Of a DNA stretch of 64,000 nucleotides, positions 11,320 through 22,137 are shown piece after piece. Below the pieces are notes generated by a model. It did no database searches and was not told the DNA's origin. It saw only the letters and a list, made by a program, of their open reading frames with translations. The stretch spans positions 55,115,689 to 55,179,688 of the forward strand of contig NW_026622797.1 in the NCBI RefSeq assembly GCF_023065955.2, given 5' to 3'. A program made the position numbers and the translations under genes. Source of the DNA: Ursus arctos (taxonomy: Eukaryota > Chordata > Mammalia > Carnivora > Ursidae). How positions within the stretch are numbered: the stretch's first letter is position 1; each line of letters begins with the position of its first letter.

Positions 11320-12250
11320 TTTCTTTTTCCTTTTGCTGACCTTCATAAAGACATATGCCTCGTTGTCCTCATGTTTCAGGTTAGACCGAGACACAGATTG
11401 CCCATTGTGCCTGCTTCCAGGTCATTTCAGGACCTCCCCATACCATCAGCCTGGAATTTCCCCTCATAGATTTCCCTCACTGCTCTTCTGTTCTGGTTCA
11501 CTTGACTCCTCCCTCTTTCTACATTTACTTTATTTTGGAGGGGAACATCCATCTTCCAGCAGTTTTCTGTGGGTACACAGGAAGCAACATTTTGAGACCT
11601 CACACACAGAAGTTTTCTTTTATCTCCACATTTCGTAAATAATTTTGTTGGATATAGAATTGGAATTGCCAAATGTAGATGGAATTCATTTTCCCACTGA
11701 GACTTGAAGACTTGCCTGTTCTGTCTTCCCTTTTAGCTTCCGTGGTTGCTATTGCAAAGTCCAGTGACGTTCTGACTGTTAATTATATATGTAGAACCTG
11801 TTTGGTCTCTTTGGAAATTTTTAGAACCATCTCTTTATCCAAATATTCAGGATAATTTATTTTGGAGTGGAAATTTTTTTCATTTATATTATTGGATAAC
11901 ATGTGGATTTTTAAAAAAAAAACTAGACTACTGCACTAATATTCTTGGATATTTTCTTTTCTAATTTTTAAATATTATTTTCTTTCTTGAGTTTTGTTTT
12001 CTTTCTGTAGATTCCTACTAGTCAGATGGGCTACCCCCTAATTTGATTATATATTTCCTTCTTTTCTCTCTTATATGTTTCCTTGTATTTTTTTCTATGT
12101 TTTATACAATTTCTTCAATTTTAATCTTCTAAGTTCTACATTAATTTCTCTTAAAGTCATGTCTTTAATTGACAAAGACAATTTCTTGTAGTTTTTTAAA
12201 AATTCCTTTGTATAGAGCTCTTAGTATTGTTTAATAAATATCTTTTTATA
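11320..12250 (-). mobile_element. Possible old LINE-1 5'/ORF1-side fragment (antisense)
   Basis: Tracks such as 'gttgctattgcaaagtccag', then 'cctactagtcagatgggcta', and the T-rich style of the region resemble reversed 5'-side sequence of old mammalian L1 (L1M or HAL1-like). The divergence is high and the boundaries are guesses. The open frames on both strands at 11,333-11,672 overlap and have no protein family support. Confidence 0.4.
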
Positions 12251-12605
12251 TTTTTATATATATCTTTATATATATATCTAATTTTTTTTATCTTTGTCTT
12301 TCATGCTAGTGAATTTTCTGTTTCTGGTGATCCTTGCCTATTTCCTTACATAGTTTTAGTCAGATTCCAATCAGAAACATCAACAAACTTTAAGTATTTT
12401 AAACAGATGGAATTAGTTCAGGGGATCAGTTATAAATATAGAGAATATCTGATAATTCATTCATAGGACAATATATCACTTAAACTGAATCTGGCTGAGT
12501 CACTGGCAGGGGGGCCTAGAAAATGCAGTCAGGATGAGAATATGGGACCCAGCAGAGTGGGAAATGGTGAGGAACGAATTTGAGAGCAAAGAGTTCTAGC
12601 AGTAT

Positions 12606-13036
12606 GTATTAGGGTTGTCCAAAGAAATAAAAAAATTGGCTATATCGATATAGATATAGATATAGATATAGATATAGATAGAATAGATACAGATATAGAT
12701 ACAGATATATATAGAAGAGTTTTATTATGAGAGATTGGCTCATGTGTTTATGGAGACCGAGACATCCCATGACCTGCATCAGCAAACTGAAGAACTAGGA
12801 AAGATGATGGTATAGGTCTGCGTCCAAAGATTCAAGAATTGGGGGGTGTGGGTGCAATGGTGTAAATCCTGGTTTGAGTCCAAAGGCCCAAGAACCAGGA
12901 GTGATGATATGCAAGGACAAGAGAAGATGGGTTTCTAGACTCAAGCAGAGAGAGCAAAGTTGCCTTTTCTCTGCCTCCTTGTTTTACCTTGGCCCTCAGT
13001 GGACTAGATGTTATGCTCCCACATTAGTGAGGGCAA
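12606..13036 (-). mobile_element. MaLR-like LTR (antisense)
   Basis: It begins TGTATTAGGGTTGTCCAAAG, followed by a TATAGA-type expansion, then GAGATTGGCTCATG, the repeated motif 'aagattcaagaatt' / 'aaggcccaagaacc', and 'ctcagtggactagatg'. This order matches the reverse of a common mammalian MaLR-type solo LTR. I am unsure of the subfamily. A pyrimidine microsatellite and a partial SINE replace its far end. Confidence 0.6.
12641..12714. repeat. (GATATA)n microsatellite inside LTR
   Basis: Runs of TAGATA/GATATA with single-base interruptions, expanded from the AT-rich part of the LTR. Confidence 0.95.
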
Positions 13037-13105
13037 TTTCTTTTCCTTTCCTTTCCTTTCCTTTCTTTCCTTTCCTTTCCTTTTTTTCTTTTCTTCTTTC
13101 TACTC
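13037..13105. repeat. (TTTCC)n pyrimidine microsatellite
   Basis: CTTTC/TTTCC pentamers degenerate into T/C-rich text. The stretch is homopyrimidine for about 70 bases. The open frame over 12874-13146 reads through it and is not a gene. Confidence 0.95.
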
Positions 13106-13110
13106 TTTTC

Positions 13111-13177
13111 TCCCCCTGCTTGTGCTCTCTGTCTCTCTCTCTCTGACAAATAAATAAATAAAATCTTTAAAAAAAAC
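13111..13177 (+). mobile_element. CAN-SINE 3' part
   Basis: TCCCCCTGCTTGTGCTCTCT, a CT run and then ACAAATAAATAAATAAAATC with an A tail form the last third of a SINE. The head is missing and the pyrimidine microsatellite takes its place, so the microsatellite may have grown from the SINE's own CT tract. Confidence 0.85.
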
Positions 13178-13554
13178 TTTAAAAAAGAATTTAAGGGTTG
13201 ACAATATCAATTCAATATTTGGGAAAAAATAAGTTGATGCATACTTTCTAAATCTTGAATGTGCATAAATTGCTCATTTAAGCATTGTTAACCATCTCCG
13301 TTTTATTGGAGTGGAGGTGGTTACAGAAGTGGGAACAGTATTACCTTGCGTAGGCTTTTTAAATATTGTTGCTCCTTTGGTATAGTTTGTGAATACTGAA
13401 TTGCTGTAAATTTGAGTGAGAAGTTAGCACATATGTCCAGGGTACCTGTCTAGATTAGAGAGCCAGAAGAATTTTCTATATCAAGGAATCCTTCCTCTGT
13501 AATACAAAGAACATTCTATATTGTCCATGTGGAGACAGAAGGCTTGGTCAAGCT
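13178..13554. other. Unassigned DNA
   Basis: No family recognised between the SINE fragment and the L1 5' part. Confidence 0.5.
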
Positions 13555-13979
13555 CTGCTCTGTCTGTGTGTGTTCTACTGTCCTGCCCTCCAGTTCACTG
13601 ATTCTGTTTTCTGCTTCATCTAGTCTGCTATTGAGCCCCTCAGTGTAATTTTCAGTTTTGTTAATGTATTCTTCAGTTCTGTGACTTCTATCTCATACTC
13701 TTTATTTTTTTTTTGAAGTTATCACTGTGTTTCATCTGTTTTTCTACTGAGTTTCTTGAGCATCTTTATGATAATTACCTTGAACTCTTTATGTTGTAAA
13801 TTATTTATCTCTGTTTCATTAAGGTTTTTCTCTGGGGTTTTATCTTGTTCTTTTGTTTGGAACATATTCCTCTGTCTCCTCATTTTGCCTGAATCCCTGT
13901 GTTTGTTTCTATGTGTAAGGAAAAATGGCTGGCTCTCCCAGTTTTGCAGGTGTGACTTTGTGTAGATTAACCTCATCAT
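13555..13979 (-). pseudogene. LINE-1 ORF1 amino-terminal relic (antisense)
   Basis: The minus-strand frame 13,979-13,722 contains MRRQRNMFQTKEQDKTPE and NETEINNL, the characteristic start of mammalian L1 ORF1p, the RNA-binding trimer protein of the retrotransposon. The frame then reaches a stop. Sequence to the left (13,560-13,720) continues in L1 style but is not open. Only about 60-85 codons of a protein that is normally over 300 residues are present, so it is non-functional. Antisense 5'UTR sequence follows to the right. Confidence 0.85.
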
Positions 13980-14424
13980 TTAACCTTGCCCTAGTTCTGG
14001 TTGGCCCTCAGACTTTTCTCCTTGTCTAAGCAGCCTGTGTTTTTCTTGGTGATTCTCGGTTGTTATGGGTGTGTCAAGAGTTATGAATGTTCCAGAGAGA
14101 GGGACCTAGTTTCGGGCTGATTGGAAGCTACACTCTCAGGCCCCAGCTTAAAGATATGCATTATATAAATTCTGTGGGGCTGCAATTGTAAACTCTTCTG
14201 GCCTCCAGACCACATGATCTGGAAGTGTCTCCTTAGCTACAGTCACAAGAGTAGGGGTTCCAGGTGAGTGTATGAGCTTCTTTCTGGGAGGTACTGTTGA
14301 ACTCTAATGAAGCCAACGGAGAGTTCAAAGATGGTACCCCCCAGCCTACACTTCGATAGTCTCTATATTTGTGGCCATTCTGAAGCATGGTTTTCAGGCT
14401 GAAGCTTAGGTCAAGTAGCTAGGT

Positions 14425-14458
14425 GGTTTTTTTTGTTTTTGTTTTTGTTTTTGTTTTT
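14425..14458. repeat. (TTTTTG)n in L1 5'UTR
   Basis: Four GTTTTT units in a row plus a T-run. Confidence 0.95.
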
Positions 14459-15114
14459 CCACGGGAAGACTGGGTGTGTGTTTCAGTCTGCTGTCTGTAT
14501 TGTGCCCTGGAGGTATTAACCTGCCAAGAACTGTCATTCCAATTGTTTCCACCCTGTAGGGCTCCGAAACACAATCCTGCTTGTCCATCAGAGCCAGGTG
14601 CTCAAGAGGCATCTACTGTGTGGGTTTTGCATGATGGCCAGCTTAGGCAGAGCTATGGTAGGCAGGGTGCACCCACCAATGCTTTAGGTTGGAGGGAGAT
14701 TTCCAAAATTATGCCTGGCAGTGCCAGTGCTAGCAGGGTAGAAAGAGTCCCCCAGGGTCTCCATCCCTGGAGAGAGTCCCAACAATCTCCTGCCCTTCTA
14801 GTAGATGCTTTAAGAAAAGCAAATGAATCTCCTTCACTTATGGTTTGGCACTTTTCAAGTACTACTGCTTTTGAGCTGGGTTCTGGGGTGAGTGAATCTG
14901 TGCATGAACCGGTTAAGTGTGGATTCTCCGTTCCGTACAGCCCTGTGCCTTTCCTGGACATACACCACTGTTGGCTTTCAAAATCAGACATTTTCTTTCT
15001 CCTCAGTGCAGGTCCACAAGGGTTGGGGAGTGTGATGTGGGGCATAAACCCTCTACTTCTCAGGAAGAAGTTCTGTATTTGTGAGATCCCTCCCGACTAT
15101 GGTTTACTGTGCTG

Positions 15115-15118
<4 letters not shown>

Positions 15119-15155
<37 letters not shown>
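15119..15155. repeat. T homopolymer, about 37 bases
   Basis: An uninterrupted T-run inside the antisense L1 5'UTR. It lacks an adjacent retroelement body, so it is probably a homopolymer expansion rather than a tail. Confidence 0.95.
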
Positions 15156-15158
<3 letters not shown>

Positions 15159-15318
15159 ACATCTCTGCCTCTCCTACCCGTCTCTATCCTTTGTTGTGGA
15201 AGAGCTGGTCAGCTAGTTTTCAGGTCTCTTTCAGAGGGAATGTAGCTGTAAATTTGTTATGTCTGTGGGAGGAGGTAAGTTCAGGGCTTTCTTAAGTGAC
15301 CATCTTGAACTGCCACTC

Positions 15319-16104
15319 TATTGTGTTTTTAATGAAGTATTTTGTAACAGAGGAAAGCAAAGGGTAAGAGAAAAGTAAAGCATACTTATTGCGTTACATC
15401 ATGAGCAGATTGCTGTTGAAAGATCCTTATTATCCCTTGAATCAGAACATTTACTCTGGTAACACAGAACAAAGGATATAAAACAGAACAAACAGTTCAA
15501 TGATGTTAGTTTTAATTCTTAAGATGAGGAGCTGATTTGCCACAAAAGCGAGTAGGTTCCTCAGAGTCCTAAAATGTTAAGTGACTACGCCGGGGTTCCA
15601 GTCCCTTCGTGGCAGTATCTGGGATACTTTGCAAATGTTCCTTTACCTTTTGAAACCAAAGTTTCTCATCATTAAATGGGAAATAAAAGTAAAGCTTTCA
15701 CTCCAGCAGAGTTTCTGTAGGGATCAAAGAAAAATGTATGTGAAAGTGCTTGCAAATTATAGACTCGCGATAGCTCATGAATATTAATATCAATTCCATA
15801 TAAAATATTTTACAACTTATATTTATTTAATAATTTCAATTTATATCTTATTTTAAATACACTCTCACATATGTGTCCGCAGTAATAATGTAATAGTTTT
15901 ATTACTCCCATTTCTTAGATGAAGAAAGGGATAACTTTTCAAAATAACATATGACAGAAATAGACCCAGTGTTAAAATTAATATTGCCATTTAGTGCTAC
16001 ATTTTTCTCAATAGCATCATCATGTTCTATAAAAAGTTTTATTATAGTCTTGCTTAGAGACCTTATGAAAAAAGTATTTTATACACACACATATATGAAA
16101 AGGG
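15319..16104. other. Unassigned AT-rich DNA
   Basis: A MIR-like trace ('cccatttcttagatgaagaaag' near 15,908) is too weak to delimit. Nothing else recognised. Confidence 0.4.
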
Positions 16105-16310
16105 AAATAATATTTAGTGAGCTATAATGCACGAACCATTTATATATTTTATAATATCCAGTGTCTCTAAAAGTTCTATGAGTCCATGTTCTTAAAAAAT
16201 ATACATTGTAAAGATGAAATTGAACATAAGAACATTGAAATGACTGTCCAAAGTCACACACCTGCTTACATCATAGAACAAGAACACAGCCTCAGGTTCT
16301 GGGCTATGAA
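16105..16310 (-). mobile_element. Degenerate MIR (antisense)
   Basis: 'gtaaagatgaaattgaacat', then 'gtccaaagtcacacacctgc', then 'acagcctcaggttctggg' follow the order of a reversed MIR core (tRNA-derived mammal-wide SINE). Substitutions are heavy. Confidence 0.45.
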
Positions 16311-16684
16311 GGAACCATCACTTCTGCCTGTATAAAGTGTCTATAAAGTGTCTGCCACAAATGCTACAATCCCTGGCAGGTGGATGATGGTGTTTTTGTT
16401 TCTTTGTTTTGTTTTCATTTTTAGCCCCAGGCAATTCACCTAAGCACTCTGAGCTCTATGTCCTTGCTACTCTTCCCACTTCTCAGTGTTTTTCGTTCCC
16501 TTGTTTTGAGATAATATGCGGTCATAAAGAAGCATTTTGTAAGCCACAAAGTGTATAAATATCCTTTTGTGACATGTAAATGTTGGCTCATGGAATGATA
16601 TCAGAAAATGATAACCTGCTTTTATTTTCAACTTTGTATTCATCATGCTGTTTTCATGTGAAGTACATTATTCATATGACTTGG
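16311..16684. other. Unassigned DNA
   Basis: It contains a direct repeat GTGTCTATAAAG / AAGTGTCT near 16,335-16,355. No family recognised. Confidence 0.45.
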
Positions 16685-17065
16685 TGAGGACTTATTTTTT
16701 ATGGAAATAAATTTGATGTATAATACTGTATAAGTTTCAGGCATACAACATACTGATTTGATACGTTTTTGTATTGCAGTATGACTGCCATTGTTAGCAC
16801 TACCTGGAGCCTCTATTGTATTATGTAGTTACCATTTCTTTTTTGTGGTGAGAATAATTAAGATTTATTCTTGGTGTCTGATGTTTAAAATACAGTATTG
16901 TGACCTATAGTCACTCTACTGTGCATCAGATCTCCAGGACTTATTTATCTGCTAGTTGCAAACAGCAGCTGTCCTATACCTCACCCCAGCCTTTAGCAAA
17001 TACCATTTTCCTCTGTTTTTGCGAGTTTTGCTTTTTTTTTAGATTTCACATATAAGTGATTTATT
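16685..17065 (-). mobile_element. Old L1 3'UTR (antisense)
   Basis: 'tataagtttcaggcatacaa', 'cagtattgtgacctatagtc', 'catcagatctccaggactta' and 'agatttcacatataagtg' appear in the order of a reversed L1MA/L1MB-type 3'UTR. Confidence 0.8.
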
Positions 17066-18149
17066 GAAGCCACATTTGAGTTTAGATTGTTTTTTGTAAA
17101 ATGACGTTTCTGCATAATTGTTTTTTTAAAAAGGAAAATTACATATAACTAATGTGACTTTCTTCAAATGTTTTAATTTTATTTTTATGACAGAATCAAA
17201 TCAGACTTGAATATCAGCATGTTGGGAACTACTATTTTAATTACCAACAATTAAATGAAATGCAATTCAATTAAATGTAATTAAATTAAACATACCTATT
17301 ATTGTTTTGAATATAAAACAACAGAAAGCAAACGCATTTATTCCAAAGAGAAAGGTTAATAAAATACTTTACCAACTCTTTTAACTAGTTTTGTGTAAAA
17401 GGACAAATTTAGACTATTTTGCTTAATACAGTGAATTCTAGTTTAATCTTACCCAGATCTATCCAGCTATTATTTAAAGAGTCCAATGAAGGTTATTAAA
17501 TACTGGATAGGTTAATAAATCCTGGTCTTTAAACATCTGGCATTTAAAATACAAAATAAAATGGCATATTCTGGTTAATCAAAATTAATTGATGTTGGAG
17601 AAAGCATGCCTATCTGTAACAATTTCTTGACAAATGTAAACCTGAAAGTAACTAAGACTAATACATTTTAAACTGCAGCATTATTTTCAGGGATACAACT
17701 ATTTTCCTTCATCTCTAAAATATCACAGCTCCTATAAGGTAAATTAGTTATAGCGGTTAGATTTGTATAACATTATACATTTTGGAATATATCGAAATGA
17801 CTTGGTTAAATTTTATTCATTTAGAAAATCCAACAGGAAGTTAGAGAATGTTTCCCATTCCCCCATTCAGCTATTGCAACATTTAATTCACATTGTGCCT
17901 TTCAAATGAAAATGCATGCACCTGTGCACACACATGCTCACACAAACCAATTTAGCAGTAGCAGGATTTCTACCCAATAGTTGTTGATAACTTTCCTTTA
18001 GGCTTGGACATTTATCACAAATTTATTCACCCTTGATTTGTGTCTATTCAGTATTCCTTAAAATTGCCAGTTGTTCTCCTAAGATAATATGTAGAGATAA
18101 TCAGGTTCAAAATGATGGCCATTTATTTTTAATTTTTTCAAATAATCAC
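17066..18149. other. Unassigned AT-rich DNA
   Basis: Nothing recognised in 1.1 kb. A short CA-rich patch lies near 17,916-17,945. Confidence 0.5.
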
Positions 18150-18483
18150 TGTCAGTCTTTTGGACTGTTATGACAAATTACCACAGACTGGGTGTCTTTA
18201 CAAACAACAGAAATTTATTTCTCATGGTTCTGGGGGCTAGAAGTTCAAGAAGCACCCCCTTCCTGGTTCATAGACTGACTTCTTCTTCCTTGTGTTCTTA
18301 GGCTGCAGAAGGGGACGGGGAAACTCTAGATCTCTTTTGTAAGGGCACAAACCTTATTCATGAGGGCTCTGCCATCATGACCTAATCACTTCTCAAAGGC
18401 CCCACCTCCAAATACTATCACACTGGAGATTGGGGTTCAACATATGAATTTGGGAAGAGGGGTACACACATTTAGTCTATAGC
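18150..18483 (-). mobile_element. MLT1-type MaLR solo LTR (antisense)
   Basis: Reverse-oriented MLT1 landmarks in order: ACAAATTACCACAGACTGGG, ACAACAGAAATTTATTTCTC, GTTCTGGGGGCTAGAAGTTC, GCCCCACCTCCAAATAC, TCAACATATGAATTTGGG and a TTTAGTCTATAGC end. Only the LTR is visible, with no internal retroviral sequence beside it. MLT1 is an ancient ERVL-MaLR family shared by placental mammals. Confidence 0.92.
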
Positions 18484-18499
18484 TATCACTCTGTTAATA

Positions 18500-18722
18500 A
18501 TAGGAAACACATATTGAATATTTACTATATTCCAGGGACTTCTCAGATAGCTTTACATTTAAACCTTAAAATAACCCTTTTCAGAAGGTTACTGTTATCC
18601 CCATTTATAGGACATGGGGACTTAGCAGTTTGCTAACTTGCCCAAGGCTATAAAACCTCTAAATGTTTGAGCTGTTATTCAAACCCAGAACTCTTACCCT
18701 CCTAACTATGATACTGCTTTTC
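18500..18722 (-). mobile_element. MIR (antisense)
   Basis: 'catattgaatatttactata', 'gttatccccatttataggac', 'cttgcccaaggctataaaac' and 'caaacccagaactctt' follow the reversed MIR consensus almost end to end. Confidence 0.88.
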
Positions 18723-20142
18723 CAGCAGACATTTCTTAGCTTGTAAGATGAGCACAAAAATATTGGAGAGAACAAAAGTTAAAAAGAAAAATATGGATGT
18801 CAATATTATTTCTTTGAATATCATAGCCATCTTGATTTTCTTTTACCATCTTAAGAAATCAATTAGAAATCACAAGTGTAATTACCTTTTAAATAATATA
18901 TTGGATATAATGTAAATTCCCATAGTGTTTTACTCTCCTTTAGAAAGAAATCTACAAAAGTTTGCCTGGAGGATATATTCTGACAGGTGAGTGTTAAATG
19001 GTAATCTGAAGCTAGACAGTTTCTATAGCAAGATATTCCACCTGTGGATATGTTCCAAGAAAATAATTGTATTAAGACATAGCACATTGAGATCTCAGGG
19101 TGGGCTGTGAGGATATTTAAATGTAACAAGCACATACCATGGATTGTACAAATATAAACCTCATTTGCATTTTTCACACTGAAAGAGAGCTCTTGGGGAG
19201 AAATATATAGAAAGTATTAAATTGTGCAAAAGAATATGCCTTATAAAAATGCCATTCACTTAACAGAAGGATCTCAGTTTTAAGATGACATCTTTCCTCC
19301 AAAAGTATATTAAACCCCCTCCCACAGTTATTATGTGGGATAAAGGCAAAATTTTTACCAAGTCTTAATCGATCTTGCAAACTGATTCCAAAACCACTAA
19401 GCCATAAAAATAACTGAAGGAACAGGCTAATCCCTTTATTGCTTTTTTTTTTAATGGCCAAAGAATTAGACAAATTGGATCAAGTCCTTATTTCTACAAT
19501 CTTACAACTTCCTTTTCTCAGAGGAAATGATTGGCACGACCAGCAAAGACAGTAGTAAGTCATAGACTATGACTCAAGCTCACAGCTGCGGATGATTCTC
19601 AGGTTTAAAGCAGCACTACTCCTAATGCTTGTTAGAAAGTAAGATAAAAGAAAGCAGAAGAGTGAAGAAAATGCAGGTAACAGAAGCCAGAATTCAAATT
19701 GAATAAACTACCTGTATTTCATTAATCAGTGAAGTAACTATAAGATACACCCATACCCAAGTCAAATAAAGCTAGCCTAGTACAATATGTCAAGGACATC
19801 TCAATCAACTTTGTAAAACAATTTTAGTAATGCTGTCCTATTTGGCTATCATTTTCTCTTAAATCAGAAACCTTAGGAAAGCAAAAAATGGCCTTCTAAA
19901 GACAAAAACATAAATATAAGTGTAAGCAAAACTAAGAGAAATTAGAAATAGCTTTATAGTTCATTGCTTTGTGATATTTATAAGCAAATTCTTAAGTTCC
20001 ACTTGAAGTAGTTTTAGGTAAAAAAGAAATTTAGGAACTAAATAGATGTATTTTCTTCTGTTTTAAAATTCTGTATATTGCATAAATAATTAAACAAGCA
20101 TCATCCCTTTGTAAGAAAAATGTTGCAAACAACTGATGTAGT

Positions 20143-20190
<48 letters not shown>

Positions 20191-20334
20191 TCCCAAAATA
20201 TAGGATTTATGACTGCTCCCCCACCAGCAAGTCCTTTTCCATTTTAATAGTTTGATTCTATTTCAGTGTATTAAGTTTTCTCTACATTTCCTGAAGAAGA
20301 CAGAACACTGTAATGGATACTGTAATCAAGTAAT
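18723..20334. other. Unassigned AT-rich DNA
   Basis: No family recognised except the TTTC microsatellite at 20,142. The two adjoining minus-strand open frames at 18,863-19,473 (104 and 99 codons) share no recognisable domain. They touch end to end in different frames and are probably chance. Confidence 0.5.
20142..20193. repeat. (TTTC)n microsatellite
   Basis: About 12 perfect TTTC units. It has no attached SINE body, so this is a stand-alone simple repeat or a decayed SINE end. Confidence 0.97.
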
Positions 20335-20345
20335 GGAAAGAAACG

Positions 20346-20532
20346 GAGGGGTATCTGGGTGGCTCAGTCTGTTAAGTGTCTCCCTTTGGCTCAGGTCATG
20401 ATCCCAAGGTCCTGGATCCAAGCCCCACATCAGGCTCCCTGCTCAGTGGGGAGTCTGCTTCTCCCTCTCCCTTTGCTCCTGCTCTCTCTCTCTCTCAAAT
20501 AAATAAATTAATTCTCAAGAAAAAAAAAAAAA
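20346..20532 (+). mobile_element. CAN-SINE
   Basis: GGGTATCTGGGTGGCTCAGT head, 'aggtcatgatcccaaggtcc', CTGCTCAGTGGGGAGTCTGC, a CT run and an AAATAAATAAATTAATTCTC A-tail. Target duplications GGAAAGAAACG (20335-20345) and GGAAAGAAATG (20533-20543). Confidence 0.95.
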
Positions 20533-20544
20533 GGAAAGAAATGA

Positions 20545-20725
20545 AGGGAGAACAGACATCCAGTCAGGTAGAACTGGGCTTGAATCTGAACTGTATTTCT
20601 TAAGGTATGACTATAGATTAAATTCTAAACTACCCTGTGTCTCAAATTCCTAATTCTGTAAAATAGGAATAATAGTAGCTATATCAAAAAGTGTTTACAG
20701 GATTTGAGATTCTTTTTATAATGCA
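20545..20725 (+). mobile_element. MIR (sense)
   Basis: 'gtcaggtagaactgggcttg', then 'ctgtgtctcaaattcctaat', 'ctgtaaaataggaataatag' and 'acaggatttgagattc' match the MIR order. The element begins right at the SINE's target site. Confidence 0.82.
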
Positions 20726-20796
20726 TTAAAATGTGGCTGATGTTGTAAACCTGCACTCTTCAATATGGTAGAATCTAGCTGCAGGTGGCTATTAAA

Positions 20797-21232
20797 AGCA
20801 CAACATGGATGGTCCTAGAGGGTAATATGCTAAGTGAAATAAGTCAGACTGAGAAGGACAAATACCACATGATTCCACCATAAGTAGAATCTTAAAAACA
20901 AATAAACAAATGAGTAAACAAAAAGCAGAATCAGATCTATAAATACAGTGAACAAACTGATGTTTGCCAGAAGGGGAGGGGATGGAGCTTTGGGCAAAAA
21001 GGGTGCAGGGCAGTGGGAGATACAGGCTTCCAGTATAGAATGAATAAGTCACAAAATAAAAGGTATAGCATAGGGAATATAGTCGCTGATATTGAAATAG
21101 TGATGTAATGGGATAGATGGTAGCTATACTTGAGGTGAATATAGAGTAATGTATAAACTTGCCAAATCACTAAGTTTTACACCTGAAACTAATGTAAAAT
21201 TATGTACCAACTATACTGAAGAAAAAAAAATG
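20797..21232 (+). mobile_element. Carnivore L1 3' end (sense, 5'-truncated)
   Basis: Starts CAACATGGATGGTCCTAGAG (the last codons downstream of L1 ORF2), then AAGTGAAATAAGTCAGACTG, GATGTTTGCCAGAAGGGGAG, ACACCTGAAACTAATGTAAA and an A-run. It is one of only a few L1 pieces on the plus strand in this window. Confidence 0.92.
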
Positions 21233-21438
21233 AAATATGGCTCTTGCAACTGAGGTACTGAATTTCTAAATTTATTCAATTAATATTAATTTAATTTATG
21301 TAGTCGATTAATATTAACTAATTAACTCTATATTAGATTTAACTAATATAAATTAATGTGAATTGAATTAATATAAATTTAAATTTAAAACTTATCATTA
21401 TCATTTCAAAATGTAATCAATACAAAATTTTTTGATGA

Positions 21439-21631
21439 GGGGCGCCTGGATGGCACAGTTGTTAAGCGTCTGCCTTCGGCTCAGGGCGTGATCCTGGCGT
21501 TCCCGGATCCAGCCCCACATCAGGCTCCTCCACTAGGAGCCTGCTTCTTCATCTCCCACTCCCCCTGCTTGTGTTCCCTCTCTCGCTGGCTGTCTCTGTC
21601 TAATAAATATATAAATAAATCTTTAAAAAAA
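21439..21631 (+). mobile_element. CAN-SINE, arctoid-type subfamily
   Basis: GGCGCCTGGATGGCACAG head, 'ctcagggcgtgatcctggcg', CCTGCTTCTTCATCTCCCAC, CTCTCGCTGGCTGTCTCTG, A/T tail. The target duplication is AATTTTTTGATGA (21426-21438 and about 21632-21644, with one or two T's more on the right). It belongs to the same subfamily as 10424, 40089 and 42968. Confidence 0.95.
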
Positions 21632-21796
21632 TTTTTTTTGATGAAATGATTAATAGACTATCTGGAGGAAAATTTAAGTGTGCTTGGAACAACTTGGATA
21701 TGTGAATCTAATTTTTAAATCATAAATTTTATGAGACCTAAGTAAAGATCAAGCAATGATGAAATGTATTGCCTGATTTGAGATTTACAGCAAGTG

Positions 21797-21842
21797 TACA
21801 TATAATATATATAATATATGTGTATATATATATATATATTAC
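21797..21842. repeat. (TA)n-rich microsatellite
   Basis: ATATAATATATATAATATAT followed by GTGTATATATA text. Confidence 0.9.
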
Positions 21843-22137
21843 ACACCATATTTTTGGTACAAAAAATGACTAAAATAGTTCTTTAATAAATTATTGCCTT
21901 GATTACATTTGAGATGAAAATAGTTTAGCTATATTAGGGAAAATTATATATCTTAATAAGTTTAACATGTCTCTTTTTACTTTTTAAATGTGGCTATTAG
22001 AAAATTTTAATTGCATATGCATCTTGCAGTGTATTTCTGTAGGTTATCATTGCTCTATAGATACTGTTTGTTATTAAGTCTACTGAAAAATAACAAAGTT
22101 CTAATTCTGGGAAAATAAAATACTTGTTTTTTATCTA

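Larger units (their letters stand above)
13980..15318 (-). mobile_element. LINE-1 5'UTR reaching its 5' end (antisense)
   Basis: This lies directly upstream of the ORF1 start on the minus strand, about 1.3 kb, and is GC-richer than its surroundings. Read on the minus strand, its outer end starts near 15,318 with AGTGGCAGTTCAAGATGGTC. This contains a CAAGATGG core like the YY1 site found at the start of L1 promoters. Most L1 copies are 5'-truncated, so an intact 5' end is notable. The 3' two-thirds of the element are missing. A 290-codon plus-strand frame (14,423-15,295) and a 130-codon minus frame lie inside this UTR and are not credible genes. Confidence 0.7.
20750..22065 (+). mobile_element. 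Ancient hAT-like DNA transposon, twice interrupted
   Basis: The left end 'cttcaatatggtagaatcta' + GGTGGCTATTA and the right part 'ctctttttactttttaaatg' + TGGCTATTAGAAAATTTTAA resemble the two ends of a common non-autonomous hAT family. In that family the end text reads 'tgtccaatatggtagccact'. The body is interrupted by an L1 3' end (20,797-21,232) and a SINE (21,439-21,631). Family name and exact ends are uncertain. Confidence 0.5.

Noticed and set aside
14423..15295. 290-aa plus-strand open frame as a gene
   Set aside because: It lies antisense in an L1 5'UTR, includes a poly-F run from a 37-T homopolymer, overlaps a minus frame of 130 codons and shows no domain. Kept only as a transcript question.
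18863..19473. Two adjoining minus-strand frames as exons
   Set aside because: They meet end to end in different frames, lack splice-signal support and protein family likeness.
20142..20193. CRISPR-like regular repeat
   Set aside because: It is a plain tetranucleotide microsatellite without spacers. Nothing like CRISPR occurs in this mammalian DNA.
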